The notes: a model not told the origin generated them from the letters alone. A stretch of 64,000 nucleotides of DNA from Diplonema papillatum (GCA_030068145.1 JAPJBO010001139.1:1-64000); one strand, 5' to 3'. Counted from the stretch's first letter, positions 27,452-38,580 are shown. Numbers and translations: made by a program.

Positions 27452-29905
27452 CACGGTGCAGTAGTAAACTTGTAAAATGACCCTTTTACTAGTAAATTTA
27501 CTAGTAAAAATTTTTACTAGTAAAATTTACACTTTTACTAGTAAAATTTACAAGTGCACTAGTAAATTTTACTAGTGCACTAGTAAAAATTACAAGTGAA
27601 TTCAGGTGTTTTTCAGTCCAAAACAGTGATTTGTAGGGGGGTTTGCGTGAAAAATTGCGATATCGAAAACTGGGGAGGTTTGGTCGATGAAGAGAGACGC
27701 ACTGTGAGTGGTGTCGTGCCAAATGCACAACAGTGAAACACACTCTACAATGGCGACGTGAGCGGGGAGCCGGGAACCCTGGACAGAAGCGGCCACCTGA
27801 CTGTTGCGAATACTTCCAGTCGGTCCGAGCATGCCTGCCACTTCCCGACACGCTTCGGCACGGAGGCTTTGCCCAAGCAGGGATCTTGACATTGTTGTTG
27901 CCGCAGTAAGGAGTTCCACACAGCCCATCAATGTAACACTCGGGCTCGACCATAACAGTCAGAAATTTGTGAGGTTTCGTAAACATGAAAAAGCGGACGA
28001 GGCAGCAGGAAGAGTGCTGAACGGACGAAGCGTCTTTGATGTGGATCGGTCTACCATGATGCAGGCCTTCAATATGTATGCGCCCAAGATGCCGCCGGCC
28101 TCGTGCAGATGGATCGGCAGGTTTGCACGGGGGACCCTCGAGCATCAGAGGAACCGCAGACTCCGAGAGCGCCTAAACGCGCCACAGAGCAGCATCAACG
28201 GCAAGACGCTGCACCAACTCCGGAGGTCCAGCGGAGCAGTGCGCTAGTGAGGCAATCGATTCTACAAAACGGAGATACGTGGTTTTGGGTGCAACGAAAA
28301 GGCCACCTCTCAACACATTCTGACACAGCGCACCTTCGATGGTTTCAGCCGGAGGCGGGCCAAAGGCCGGTGTTTGGGCACCCACCCGAATGCAGGCCCT
28401 GGACGCCTATGCGAAGGGAACCACGCGGTAATCCGGAGTGTGGCTCTACGCGTGCCAGCTGCCCGGGAGACAAGTGCGCTGAATGGGCAACATGGGCCCT
28501 ACAAGCATAGGAAGAAGGTGAGAACGCAAGCACGGCAGCGGCAGCAACACCCCAAGAATCAACGACAATAAAATGAAGCAGTAGGCACACCGCGTTCGTT
28601 CCCAACACCCCGACCCGACCAAGCAACCCCCAAACCCCAAGAAGGACTAATCTCACGGCAACAGCCCAGACAACTTCCCCTAGCACCCTCGTGTGACAAG
28701 AATTCTCCAGTCCTCGAAACCCCCCGTGGATCTTCCATACCATAAGCAGAAGAAAGTTGGACCAGAAATATGTTGGACCGAAAATATGTTGGACGGGACA
28801 AAAGTTAGACCGCGGACGACCAATACAATTGGACCATTTTGCCCGGTCGTTTCCGCCCAGGCACGTATCCACTTAGGCGGGGTTGGGTCGATGGGCATCA
28901 GGTAAAGAAATGTCCCTTGACAAATGGGTAGTCAGGCGCGAGAGATGCGTGGGTTTCTTCTTGAGCGTACCAAGATCGTCGTTTATTGGCGGCTCATAAA
29001 ACCATGGCGACCAATGGCACGGACCATGGCCAGGGTGCTTCGTTGCAAGTTGCTGGAGGGAACTCAGCGGGTTGCAGTGTTCGGGAACTCCTGGCGGCGG
29101 ACCCATGCGCGACTACGGAGTGGAGCGAGTGCCAGCCGCAAAACTGCACGAAGTACACAGAACCCCCCGAAAAAAGTTGACCGGACAAAAGTTGGACGAC
29201 CAGAGCCCAAAATAGGTGAGTTGGACCATTTTGTCCGGTCCAACTTATTTCCGTTTACGGTACTTGCCTTTCAGAGTTGACCGCATTGTTGCCCACGACT
29301 CAGTCCAAAAAATGGATGCCAAGCCTGTCCGGCATAAGACGCACGCAGGCAGAGATATTCGTAACCTCCTGGGCCAAACGCAAGATACCAGAGCATCTTT
29401 TGCCGTGCAATGGCGCCCATCTATTTCTGGTACCAGGACGTACCTGTGCACGACTCTGCTCTGAGAGGACAAGGACGCCTCCTCCCTCGCGCTCCGTCTC
29501 TTCCGATGTTATTGTCCTGTGTTCCCACCGCATCGAGCCACAGGGGGGTCGTGTTCGAGTGTTCACGTTTGCCTTGGAGTGGGGGAAACCTGGATTGACG
29601 TGGTCTGCCTACGCGCGGGGCTCTCAAGCACTGGGGTGACACTTTGCTCTGCTCTCCCAGCCCCATTTTGACGAGTTAGGTGAAAAAGAAGCCGGTTCTT
29701 CTGAATGTGTGTCACTTGCCACAGTTTCTTCTTGTTTCGCCCCAAAACACCTGCCAAAACACCTGAAATCACTTGGAAATTTTACTAGTGCACTTGAAAA
29801 TTTTACAAGTGCACTTGTAAAATTTACTAGTGGCACTTGTAAACCATTTTCACTTGTAAAACCACTAGTAAATTTACTAGTGAAAGCCTTTACTACTGCA
29901 CCGTG
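27452..29905. mobile_element. Inverted-repeat element T5 inside the retrotransposon
   Basis: CACGGTGCAGTAGTAAA at 27452-27468 is mirrored by TTTACTACTGCACCGTG ending at 29905. Both ends then carry about 110 bp of palindromic TTTACTAGT/ACTTGTAAA repeats (27480-27600 and 29779-29885). A C run lies just outside the left end. No transposase is recognised. The longest frame inside (27804-28247, +, ~147 residues) has no known domain. An inner inverted-repeat piece seems to span about 28755-29265 (AAGTTGGACC/GGTCCAACTT). Confidence 0.7.
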
Positions 29906-30056
29906 TGAGCGACTGATAACGCGGGATGGGACCCGGCGGAAAACTAAGCAAAAAGGCGGTTGCTCGCCTGTTATGATGAACTGCATGCCACACGGAGGAA
30001 GAACCAACCGACCCACTTGACGAGGACTCGACGAAGTGGGCTGTCGATGTTGGGCG

Positions 30057-31640
30057 CTAACATTGCGGGCGATTTAGTCTTGTGTACTGATCCGCGATGT
30101 TCTGGAGCGACGGGACGTAGCTGATATTCAGCCGGCTCCTGGATGAGGCCAAGCTCTTGTTGATCAGAGTTAGCAGCTGCATCGCATCCTGACGAAGCGT
30201 GTAGCCGCGGCGTACGCAGCCTATCACCGCCTTGTTGTCACACAGCAGGTTGATGTCCACGCTCGACTGGCCGTGGACCGCGTGCTGTACGGCCCGAACG
30301 ACGGCGTATAGCTCCTTCATGAAGATGTCCGCGTGGAGTAACTCCGCAGGAAAACCGCCGTAGACATGGGACCCGTCTGCCACGAAGGCCCATGCCGACA
30401 TGCTGGCGTCGGAGACGACATCGATCGAACGAGTGTAAACCGGTTTACACCATTGCCGCCAGGCGTTACCCCGCATGTCGGAGCACTGGGCAACGAGGCA
30501 GCTCTTGACCGCAGCTGGGCAAGGCGCGACGGAGTCCCAGAACGCGCTGTCGGTGGACGAACGGCCGGAAGCCAGGGTTGACATCCACTGCAAGAGGAGA
30601 AGTACCTCGTGGAGAGGGTACCCCATCACGTGGCGACGCCAGAGCAGAGACCCGGTCAGTTTCCACCACACGCGGACGGGAGCCTCACTACACTCCCGGA
30701 TGCGATCCATCACCGGTCCAGCCTTCCCTATCCAGGATGGGTCCACACGCCATCTCTTCGCTGCGAGGTCGACTTCCAATCCCAGCAGCACCGCCCGGGT
30801 AGAAGGCTTGGACCAGCTCCCGATGGTCAAGCCGTACTTCGAAGTCAAAGCCTTGAAGCGAGCTGAGGCCTCTATAACTTCGGCCTCAGTGTCCGCCACA
30901 AATATCACGTTATCGATCCACGCGAGAACCTCAACGTCCACACCCTGAGCGGCGGCAACCGCAAGCTCCAGCGAGACCGCCTGGGCCGCCTGAGGCGCAG
31001 CGCGGTAGCCCATCGGCAGGCGCGTCATCCACAACAGCCTGCCCTCAATACGGAAACAGAAATACTTTCTGACCTCTGGAGGCAGCGCAAACTGGAAAAA
31101 AAAGGAGCGGAAGTCGAACTCAGCCACCCACTTGCGGGACAGCACCGTACTCACGATGGTGGCGTAGCTGGGTAGGTCGCAGGGCGGCAAAGGCACGTGT
31201 GCCGTGGCCCGGTTGATTGACTCGCAGCTGAGGATGAACCGAAGCTGACCGGGGGCCCGTTTATCCACCGTAAACGCGCCGTGAAACCAGCGGGAAGAAG
31301 CCGCCTTGGGGACCGGCGCAGCGATCTTCAACGCGAGCAAGCGCTCAACGTGCGGCCTCATTCGTGAGTTGCGCGGACCAGGGCCGGATACGAACGAACC
31401 CGGTCTTAACATGCTTCCGATGAACTCGGAATCCAGTAACCATCGCATGTTGGTCCGGAGAGCGGGAAAATCGTGCAAGAGCGCTTCGTGACTGAACGGC
31501 GGAGCCGTCGAAGCTATTTCACCTTCATAGGATGCTTTCGTTACGCGCTTTCCACTGCTGGCGTCCAACCAACCGTTGGCGTAGTCGTAACCCTGGAGGA
31601 TCTTGTCCAGGTGGCGCGGCCACAATGGAGGCTTAGCGGG
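30057..31640 (-). CDS. Reverse transcriptase and RNase H region of the retrotransposon
   Basis: RT signatures are PLPPCDLPSYATIVSTVLS, EFDFRSFFFQFALP (motif A), LPMGYRAAPQAAQAV (motif B) and WIDNVIFVAD (motif C region), followed by LLGLEVDL. An RNase H-like part follows, with VVSDASMSAWAF, KELYAVVRAV, LLCDNKAVIG and a terminal YVPSLQNIADQYTR. This order is usual for YR retrotransposons. The start lies close to the end of the recombinase region, so the family's usual coupled expression is likely. Confidence 0.8.
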   Translation of the reverse strand, partial: PAKPPLWPRHLDKILQGYDYANGWLDASSGKRVTKASYEGEIASTAPPFSHEALLHDFPALRTNMRWLLDSEFIGSMLRPGSFVSGPGPRNSRMRPHVERLLALKIAAPVPKAASSRWFHGAFTVDKRAPGQLRFILSCESINRATAHVPLPPCDLPSYATIVSTVLSRKWVAEFDFRSFFFQFALPPEVRKYFCFRIEGRLLWMTRLPMGYRAAPQAAQAVSLELAVAAAQGVDVEVLAWIDNVIFVADTEAEVIEASARFKALTSKYGLTIGSWSKPSTRAVLLGLEVDLAAKRWRVDPSWIGKAGPVMDRIRECSEAPVRVWWKLTGSLLWRRHVMGYPLHEVLLLLQWMSTLASGRSSTDSAFWDSVAPCPAAVKSCLVAQCSDMRGNAWRQWCKPVYTRSIDVVSDASMSAWAFVADGSHVYGGFPAELLHADIFMKELYAVVRAVQHAVHGQSSVDINLLCDNKAVIGCVRRGYTLRQDAMQLLTLINKSLASSRSRLNISYVPSLQNIADQYTRLNRPQC

Positions 31641-31648
31641 GCGGTCGT

Positions 31649-32569
31649 TCAGTCGGTTTTCTGCAGCGCAGCTGTACCCGGGACTGTCCGCTGGACCGGC
31701 TGCCAAAGGTGATGCGGCGTGTACAGCCGCGTCGTCCTGGGGTTGAGGTGACGACCTACGCACATCGCTGCTTGCTCTCCTTCCACAAAAGCCACCCAAG
31801 TCAGCGCGGCATGTCTGATCCTGTGTGAAGGAACCCCCAGCTCCTCTTGAAGGAAACTGTTGTAAGCCTGTCTTGACAGGTTGGGGAACACGAACGCCTT
31901 GGGGCCGCTGGCAGGGCGTTGGATGGTGATCCATTCCCAAAAAGGCGTCAGAAAAGCCCCGCTTCGTGGCAGTAAGAGACCCTGTCCTCGGGACGTCGGG
32001 TCGGTCTTCCCGCCGACAAACAGGATCATGACCTGTTGCTTGTCCACCGACCACATGTGGTCCAACCGGACCCGTTGCAGGTCCACGAACCGGCACGCCG
32101 TCGACCACTGGAACCGGAGGGCCATGGTATGCAAGCCGGGGCCTCGTGAGACCACCTGTAGGACCTCCTCTTTGGATGGGGTCCGCCCGGCATCGCGGGT
32201 ACGTCGGTCCTCGAACTGATCCATGGTCAGCCTGACCGAGCGCCGGTATGCGCTCATCCAGTTCACCCGAGACATCCGGAAGTAGGTCACGTACTGGAGA
32301 GCCGACTCGGCCTTGATCTCGCCAGCCGTCACCTTCCGATTCACCCACATCAGGAAGGCTTCCTCGTCGGATAACGTGGGGCGAAAGCGTCGGGCCTCCT
32401 CCGCGTATCTCTGAGCGCGGCTCACCACTGACAGCATGGCAGGGGTGCTCTTGTAGCACTTCTGCACGGCGAGGAGGAGTGCCTCCTGATCCCTTCGGAA
32501 CCGATCTTGATCGGGACACCCGAAGTCTTGTTTCCGAGGTAGTGACCTCTTTACCACCTCTGCCCACAA
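31649..32569 (-). CDS. Tyrosine recombinase of the retrotransposon
   Basis: About 306 residues are open. The N-terminal half is a SAM-like, core-binding helical part (MLSVVSRAQRYAEEARRF, ALQYVTYFRMSRVNWMSAYR). The catalytic half shows the first Arg in STACRFVDLQRVRLDHM, HRIRHAALTWVAF as the H-x-x-R box, and GRHLNPRTTRLYTPHH with the nucleophile Tyr. Such enzymes integrate a circular DNA copy, which fits the absence of LTRs and of a DDE integrase. Confidence 0.8.
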   Translation of the reverse strand: MWAEVVKRSLPRKQDFGCPDQDRFRRDQEALLLAVQKCYKSTPAMLSVVSRAQRYAEEARRFRPTLSDEEAFLMWVNRKVTAGEIKAESALQYVTYFRMSRVNWMSAYRRSVRLTMDQFEDRRTRDAGRTPSKEEVLQVVSRGPGLHTMALRFQWSTACRFVDLQRVRLDHMWSVDKQQVMILFVGGKTDPTSRGQGLLLPRSGAFLTPFWEWITIQRPASGPKAFVFPNLSRQAYNSFLQEELGVPSHRIRHAALTWVAFVEGEQAAMCVGRHLNPRTTRLYTPHHLWQPVQRTVPGTAALQKTD

Positions 32570-32605
32570 ACCCGCGGTAGGCAGGCCTGCGGGACTCGCC
32601 GACCC

Positions 32606-33523
32606 TCACCTTCGAGGCCTCTTCAGGGAGGGCTCCTTCTTCTCCTCCTTGTTGTCTGCCTTTTTTGCCAGCTCGGCCATGGCCTTCTGGGCTTGGATCA
32701 AGGCCGCCTTCGTGAAGTCGGCATAGTCCATGGACCCGAAGCGAGTCTCCCAGGAAACCTGGAACTCAGTGCCGTTCGAGTGGAGGCATTTAAGGCGAAG
32801 GGCTTCGAGGCGGACCATGATCTGGTGCAAAACCTGGAGGACAGGCGGGGAGCTGTGTGCCAGGGGCATCAGAGCCGTGAGCGTGGAGAAATGCATCCTC
32901 CGCTCATGATCCAGGGAGCTTCCCGCATCGTGGGGGTGCTCTGGCACCAGGTGGTACGTGTACCGTGCCTTAACCTCCGACAGAATCATCTGTCGCCCCT
33001 GTCCGCTCGCCAATCCTTCCAGCCAAGTAGTGACTCGACGAGGATCCACCGCTTCGGTAGTGACCGGTGCGGCTGGCACTGGAGCGAGCTGAGCCCGCAT
33101 GGCAGACTGTGCAAACAATGCAAGAAAGGCAGTCTTGACTGGCCCCTCTTCGAGAGCAGCGAGCAGGGAGCATGGGTCCAAGCTCGGGGGGACGGCCGGA
33201 TCGTGATCACGGGTCCCCCTCGCGTTCTGTTCTTCTTTTAGGCTGCTGCCGGCCTGGTGTAGTGACACCAGGCACTGGGGACAGACCCAGCCGTCCTCGG
33301 ACAAGTGTTCGAGGAACAGGGGCGCGACCTCCTTCGGCAGGGATGCCTTCAGGCATGACGGGAACCCCCGTTTGCCGCACCGGGCGCAGAAGGCACCCGA
33401 GTTGTGGGTCTTGCCACAGTCGACGCAGCAGTCCACGTCCTCGTCGGCGGCCTCCCAACCGTCGGGGGCAAGGACGACCTCGATGGGAGACCAGTCGACA
33501 GCCTTCAGGTCAATCGCCATCTG
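32606..33523 (-). CDS. Gag-like zinc-finger protein of the retrotransposon
   Basis: About 305 residues from ATG near 33523. A cysteine-rich N-terminal region (CCVDCGKTHNSGAFCARCGK, then GWVCPQC) is followed by an acidic/Ala-rich middle and a very basic C-terminus ending LKRPRR. Position and size fit the first protein of a YR retrotransposon. No capsid fold was recognised. Confidence 0.6.
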   Translation of the reverse strand, partial: QMAIDLKAVDWSPIEVVLAPDGWEAADEDVDCCVDCGKTHNSGAFCARCGKRGFPSCLKASLPKEVAPLFLEHLSEDGWVCPQCLVSLHQAGSSLKEEQNARGTRDHDPAVPPSLDPCSLLAALEEGPVKTAFLALFAQSAMRAQLAPVPAAPVTTEAVDPRRVTTWLEGLASGQGRQMILSEVKARYTYHLVPEHPHDAGSSLDHERRMHFSTLTALMPLAHSSPPVLQVLHQIMVRLEALRLKCLHSNGTEFQVSWETRFGSMDYADFTKAALIQAQKAMAELAKKADNKEEKKEPSLKRPRR

Positions 33524-33536
33524 CACGAGCAATATT

Positions 33537-33654
33537 TTTTGTTTGTGCGATTTAACCTACATGTGTTCTGGTTAAACCGCTGCCAACGTTCTTTTTAGCT
33601 GTAACAAATACTGTCTCCAGGGAAGCAGAAATTGGTTGTCGCAAAAAATAACAG
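33537..33654 (-). repeat. 5' end repeat of the retrotransposon
   Basis: It is the same 118 bp as 27280-27397, with about one difference (AAAAAATAACAG in place of AAAAAAGAACAG). Confidence 0.9.
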
Positions 33655-34120
33655 TAGTATGTGTCGTCTGCCGAAGCAGCCGGAGACAGCAGGCGCAGGG
33701 GCAGGTCTTCCTTTACCATTCTCTTCTTCATGGGCCCGCCCGGCAATCCGGACTGTCCAATCACGGTCACGGTCGCGAAAGGTTTGTGCCCTAGTGAGGT
33801 GGTTGACCAGGCCCCCACGAAGCCTTATACACAACACGGCTACAACACGAGGATTCAGCCGTGCTTAGGTGTGAACTCTGCCATCACGGGCATTGGCTGC
33901 TGTCGCGTCAAGTACATGATGCTTTCGTTGACCGCACTACCTTGAGCCCAAATCCTGGACGTGGTTTCAGGTGGCAAATTTGCAAATGATCATGATCAGA
34001 AGGTCCAACTAGGGCGGTTCAGTTTCCTCACACATTGCATGTGGCTAAAAAAAGAGAGAGAGAGAGAGAGAGAGACGAGTTAGAGTGCAGGGACCGTCTC
34101 TCCGAGGAGTATCCGGTCGC
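33655..34120 (+). repeat. Dispersed repeat family A, longest copy
   Basis: In order it carries TAGTATGTGTCGTCTGCCGA, GCAGCCGGAGACAGCAGGCG, TATACACAACACGGCTACAA, GGTTTCAGGTGGCAAATT, GCGGTTCAGTTTCCTCACAC, a (GA)n tract and GACGAGTTAGAGTGCAGGGA. Pieces of it recur at 17693, 22625, 52565, 57049 and 63525. The retrotransposon lies immediately to its left. Confidence 0.75.
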
Positions 34121-35206
34121 CCCACTACTATCCCGTACTACTACGGCGGGCGCAAGTCGTTGCGCCGTGGGCGCGGAGCGAGCCGTGGCCCTGTCAAAGA
34201 TGATTGTTGCACCGATGGTGGCGCAGCCGGGGGCGTTCTGACTGGCGGACGAGACCGCCTGGCAGGCGTGTGTTGACGCGTTGTTTCGCGGGCTCTCCTC
34301 CTTTTGGCAAAAGAAAACGGTGGCGACTCTGCTGCGCTTCAGATGCCCCGTCGTCAAACATACCGATGGTTTCAGGTTATGCAGGTTGAACAGCTGCGCC
34401 ACGAAAGCCTGTTCGAGCAGCCAAGCCCCACCAAAACTAGTACGGGAAAGTTTGGCGTTCTCCAGCTCGTCAGTGTGATGCAAGCTTTCGAGCGCTATCT
34501 GAAATGCAAGAACCGCTTTCTGAGTAGGTCGGATGTGTAGCATGCCTGCGTGGTGTAGGGGCTTGCCTTAATGTTGCCCTCCGCCCTCGTAGCTCAAACA
34601 TTCAAAAGGAAAGTGGACAGGTATGATCAGTTTCAAGTTCTGCCGGGCTCGTGCCGGCTTTATGCGCGGGTGCAGATCAGTCAGCACTGCCCCAGGTATA
34701 CGGAGCATGCGAATCGTATTCTCTAGCGTTATTTGTGGATTAGAAGGTCGGTATTTCAAAGTCTCCGGTTGACCGTAGAGGCTTGGGTATGGAGCGGGGT
34801 TGAGAGGGTGCCGCTCGTTTCGGGTGATGTGTCGTTCGGCTGTGAAACCTTGTGGAGTCCCCTAACGCGTTTAGGGGGTATTTGGGATTGGGTAGGGTGT
34901 GGTCGTTCTGCTACGGCGCGAAAAGCCAAGAAGTTTCGACGCGAATTTTGGCTCCGGTCGTCCGCGTTTAACGGGATGAAAGATAGCATCATGCGCACTG
35001 TTACTCGTCGTTTCTTCCTTCGGGCTGCCATCCACACTGGCAAAGATACATCGCCAAGTTCCATGCAAGACCAAAGAGGTTGCACTCCGCGCTGGCTTGG
35101 TTTGTCGCAATGCTGTGCAGCACTGAGAATCGACCGCAAGAGCAACAGCCAGGCAGCTCAATTTGATGCTGCAGATTTGGTGGTTCACCACGACCCGAGC
35201 CGCAAG
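34121..35206. other. No gene recognised
   Basis: Mixed sequence. The longest frames overlap on both strands and show no domain. Confidence 0.35.
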
Positions 35207-35446
35207 TGCCCCCAAACAGAAGCGGTCCCTACCCGCTGGAACTGCATCAAATTGTCTGTCGCTGTTTGCGCCCCCAAACAGAAGCGGTCCCTACCCGCTG
35301 GAACTGCATCAAATTGCCTGTCGCTGTTTGCGCCCCCAAACAGAAGCGGTCCCTACCCTCTGGAACTGCATCAAATTGCCTGTCGCTGTTTGCGCCCCAA
35401 ACAGAAGCCGATCCCTACCCGCTGGAACTGCACCGAATTCCCTGGA
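35207..35446. repeat. Minisatellite, ~62-bp unit, four copies
   Basis: CCCAAACAGAAGCGGTCCCT, then GCTGGAACTGCATCAAATTG and CTGTCGCTGTTTGCGCC, repeated at intervals of 61-62 bases. Confidence 0.9.
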
Positions 35447-35526
35447 ACTTGACGGGTATTTGGAGCCTTCACAATACATTGTAGGGCGACCCGCAAGACT
35501 GTGAGTAGGAGTAGTTGTGTCGTCTG

Positions 35527-35576
35527 AACTTGATATGCAGCAACAATCTCTGACGCAGAGATAGACTGCACAAGCC
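35527..35576 (+). repeat. Dispersed repeat shared with 25717-25762
   Basis: GAACTTGATATGCAGCAACA, then ATAGACTGCACAAGCCAC. Confidence 0.7.
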
Positions 35577-35756
35577 ACCTTTACAGACTACCTCTTTGCA
35601 CGCGTCGTGTCATGCTTCGGTCGCTTCTTGTACCGCGTACTGTTTGTCTCCGGTGCGCGGGAACCAGTCAGGGAAAAGAACGTTGAAGTATGGCTAAAGA
35701 TAAAGTGGTGTCACCTGAGGGGGTAATCTCAGGGCCGCCCACGTGATAAAGCCGTT

Positions 35757-35848
35757 AAGCACTGGGAACTTTTAAGTACGGACCACACGGATCAGCATGC
35801 AATTATGCCGTGAAGCAGCGGCTGCCGGCTTATCCCGTAACACCTTTT
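35757..35848 (+). repeat. Dispersed repeat family D, copy 2
   Basis: ACTTTTAAGTACGGACCACA, then CGGATCAGCATGC, AAGCAGCGGCTGCCG and CCGTAACACC. Confidence 0.7.
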
Positions 35849-36139
35849 ATATGTAGTTGGTTATCATGAATAGACTACATAGAAAGAGTAGCGCTAGTAC
35901 TCTTACAGGTTCGTTCCCTCGTAGCTCGCCGGGAACGGAGCAATCTTACAAAGAAACGCTATGGTAGCCACTTGAGCGGCGCCAATCCGAGTGAGGGTGC
36001 AGTGGTAGGAGCAAGCTTGCAACGTGGCAGGTCGGCGCTGAACAAGACGTGTGAATAAAAGAAAACCGTACACCGCGAGAGTAGGAGAAAGTAGTAAGGG
36101 AAACTAGAGTTAATAATTTTGTTAGTATTAAAAAACCGG

Positions 36140-36560
36140 AAGTCGTGGCGGCCAAACGGGAAAGGGTGGTGTCTTCGTCGAAGCCGGCCGCCAGGGAGCG
36201 CCGGGAAAGAGTCCGCACCGAAGCCCGCTCAGAGTGGTGCAGAAGAAGGCCGATGAATCCCCAGAACATCAGAGAGAGCTCCGTCACGCGGCGGCGTCTC
36301 GGTTGCGGGACACGGCGCAGCGAAACGCAGGATGCCCGACGATTACGAAGTGCAGAAAGTCAGGGATTCTATCACATTGCGACATCGCGATGGATCAAGG
36401 CAGCTTGCATCGATCGACCTGACTGCCAAAGGGCCATTCGGCGACCCCCGATACTATGCATACGCTTACAGCGGACAAAGCTGGTTCCCCCTTTGTCGTC
36501 CAGCCCCAGAATCTCCTCCATCTCGGCCTCCACGGTGGCCTGACAGGGTGGATGTCAGGA
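36140..36560 (+). CDS. Possible coding remnant, unrecognised
   Basis: A GC-richer patch in which one frame reads VVQKKADESPEHQRELRHAA and another reads MPDDYEVQKVRDSITLRHRD...GPFGDPRYYAYAY from 36332. The switch of frame suggests a decayed gene or transposon ORF. No domain was recognised. Confidence 0.25.
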
Positions 36561-36763
36561 TGTCAAGTATGCTTGGAAACACAACCTGCGCTGGAGTGAT
36601 GCCCTATCTGAGTATCCGCACGGAGTTTTTGCTCCGTCTGGTCTGCCAAGAAATGCGTAGTTTTGTTTTATTCTTTTACTTGTTAGTTGTCGACAACTTG
36701 TTTTGTGTTGAGGTGTCATTCAGACGTAAATCTAAAGCCGCCCACGTCAAATTTTGTTAAGCA

Positions 36764-36845
36764 TTGAGTTCTTTTAAGTACATGAACCACACGGATTAGC
36801 ATGCACTTTGTTAAGCAGCGGCTGCCAAAACTTGCCGTGTCACCT
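36764..36845 (+). repeat. Dispersed repeat family D, copy 3
   Basis: TTGAGTTCTTTTAAGTACAT, then GAACCACACGGATTAGCATG and GCAGCGGCTGCCAAA. Just before it, ATGCGTAGTTTTGTTTTATT..TTAGTTGTCGACAAC (36654-36700) recurs near 61490 and 63460. Confidence 0.75.
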
Positions 36846-36924
36846 ATGTTCAAAGCAAGTAGGAAAGAAGAAAATTTGTTTAAACAAAGAAGGGCAAACT
36901 ACCTTAAATGTCCGGCTATAGTTT

Positions 36925-37090
36925 CAAATCCCCCTTATATGTCCGACATATTTTCATTTTGACATCGTAGTTTCAAAATGCCCAACACATCTTTGACCTT
37001 ACCCTTATATGTCCAACATATTTTCAAAATGCCCCTTATGTCCGACATATTTTCAAAATGTCCCCTATATGTCCGACATAGTTTCAATGA
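36925..37090. repeat. Degenerate tandem repeat, ~31-33-bp unit
   Basis: About five variants of TATGTCCGACATATTTTCAA followed by AATGCCCC. Confidence 0.8.
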
Positions 37091-38266
37091 TGTTTTCTCG
37101 CATGTGGGGGGGTCAGCCGGCTGATGGATGGATGGATGGTTCTTAACAAGATGCCTGGGGGGGTCAGGTCAGATTCTGCCAACGACTCCGCAATCTGTCC
37201 GCTTAGGGCCACCCCTGGGGGGGGGGGGGGGGGGGGGGGTTTTGGGGGCTGTTTTTGGGGTGTTTCCCAGACCCCCCGGTGCCGAGTGGGTACTCCGTTT
37301 CCTCCAGATGAATCCGTTCTCCTCGTTTTCGAAATCGAACCCCACTTTTGCGGAAAAAAAGGTCATTCCCCACCAAAATGTTTTCCCGCACTTTTTTGGC
37401 AGGGAAATGTACTTAGCAACTTTTGGGCAAAGTCAGTTTCCCCGAAAACCAAGATTCCTGCAATGCACTCAAAAATCAGCCAAAATCTGGAAAATTGGCC
37501 CAAAAAGTGAAAATTCGGGCCGATTGGGCCGATTTACCATGTGCTTTCCCCAAAATGCCAATACCCCCCAAAAACTGTTTTTCAGGCAAATCCGCTGGGA
37601 AACGTACTTAGAGAATTTCGAAAAAACGGCACCAAGAAAACCACGAAAGGGCAGATTTTCCCGCTTTCAGCCTGTGTTTTGCACGTCAAATTTCAGGCCT
37701 CACAGACGAACTGAGGACGGAGTGGAAAGATCCATCGCGAAAGAGCGCGTTTAAGGGGGTCCCCGGAAAAAAGGGTGGGGGGGGTGCCCGGCCACCAGGT
37801 GCACCAAACAGGACCCCCCCCCCCCCTTCCAAATTTAGCAGACGTTGACGTTGCCCGTTGCACCCCCCAATCCTTAGTGCGCCCCCTGCCCCCCTCCCCC
37901 CCCTCCTGCAGGGCCTGTGTGCAGCAGGGTGGTGACCGCTCGAAGGTGGTTTCCTCAGCAGCGACCAAGAAAAAAAAACTTTTTTTTTTGGCCCAAATCC
38001 TCCCAAAAAAGCACTCGAAAAAAAAGTTTTTTGACCCACTTTTTCCACTATTTCACCTTAGAGAATATAGCTAAGGTGGGTCCCACAGTAGGTCCACAGT
38101 GGGTTGCACCAGGAGGGGGGAGGGGGTACCCACCCCCACCCAGGGTTAGCAACTTCGTTTTGGGTCTCAGGCTTAGTATCAGCACTGCCCCCCCCTCCCA
38201 CAGGTGTACCAGATTCACCTGTGTTTCGTGCGGGCTATATTGTTCGTGTGGGAGTATTTCCTATAT
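37091..38266. other. Low-complexity G-, C- and A-rich region
   Basis: It contains a G run at 37218-37239, a C run near 37816, A/T runs near 37970-38035 and many CCCAAAA/TTTTGGG motifs. Open frames here reflect composition. CCAGATTCACCTGTGTTTCG at 38210 recurs near 54669 in slightly changed form. Confidence 0.4.
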
Positions 38267-38280
38267 TTACAACTAGAGGA

Positions 38281-38580
38281 CTAAGCTTATCGGAAGCACT
38301 TAAGTCGGGAAAATATATATCGGAACTGCTTCCGTTATATATTTTTCTGCTTCCGTTACATATTTTCTGCTTCCGTTATATATTTTCCAGCTTCCGTTAT
38401 ATATTTTTCCCAGCTTCCGTTATATATTTTCCAGCTTCCGTTATATATTTTCCAGCTTCCGTTATATATTTTTCCAGCTTCCGTTATATATTTTCCAGCT
38501 TCCGTTATATATTTCCAGCTTCCGTTATATATTTTCCAGCTTCCGCTATATATTTTCCAGCTTCCGTTATATATGCTATG
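38281..38580. repeat. Left TIR subrepeat array, ~21-bp unit
   Basis: A dozen or so copies of CAGCTTCCGTTATATATTTT. The right-hand counterpart at 40660-40880 has about nine, reversed. Confidence 0.9.

Larger units (their letters stand above)
27280..33654 (-). mobile_element. Tyrosine-recombinase retrotransposon, close to whole, with nested insertion
   Basis: The parts in order on the minus strand are a 118-bp end repeat (33537-33654), a gag-like zinc-finger protein, a tyrosine recombinase, RT with RNase H, and a second copy of the end repeat in direct order (27280-27397). The two end repeats differ at only about one base, which points to a recent insertion. A 2.45-kb inverted-repeat element (27452-29905) sits in the 3' part, so the retroelement itself is about 3.9 kb. 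Apart from that insertion it looks nearly whole. It belongs to the DIRS/Ngaro/PAT-like group in a broad sense. The recombinase lies between gag and RT. Confidence 0.75.

Noticed and set aside
37128-37754. 208-codon frame in the G/A-rich region
   Set aside because: It is driven by composition and CCCAAAA-type repeats; no domain and no support from a second copy.
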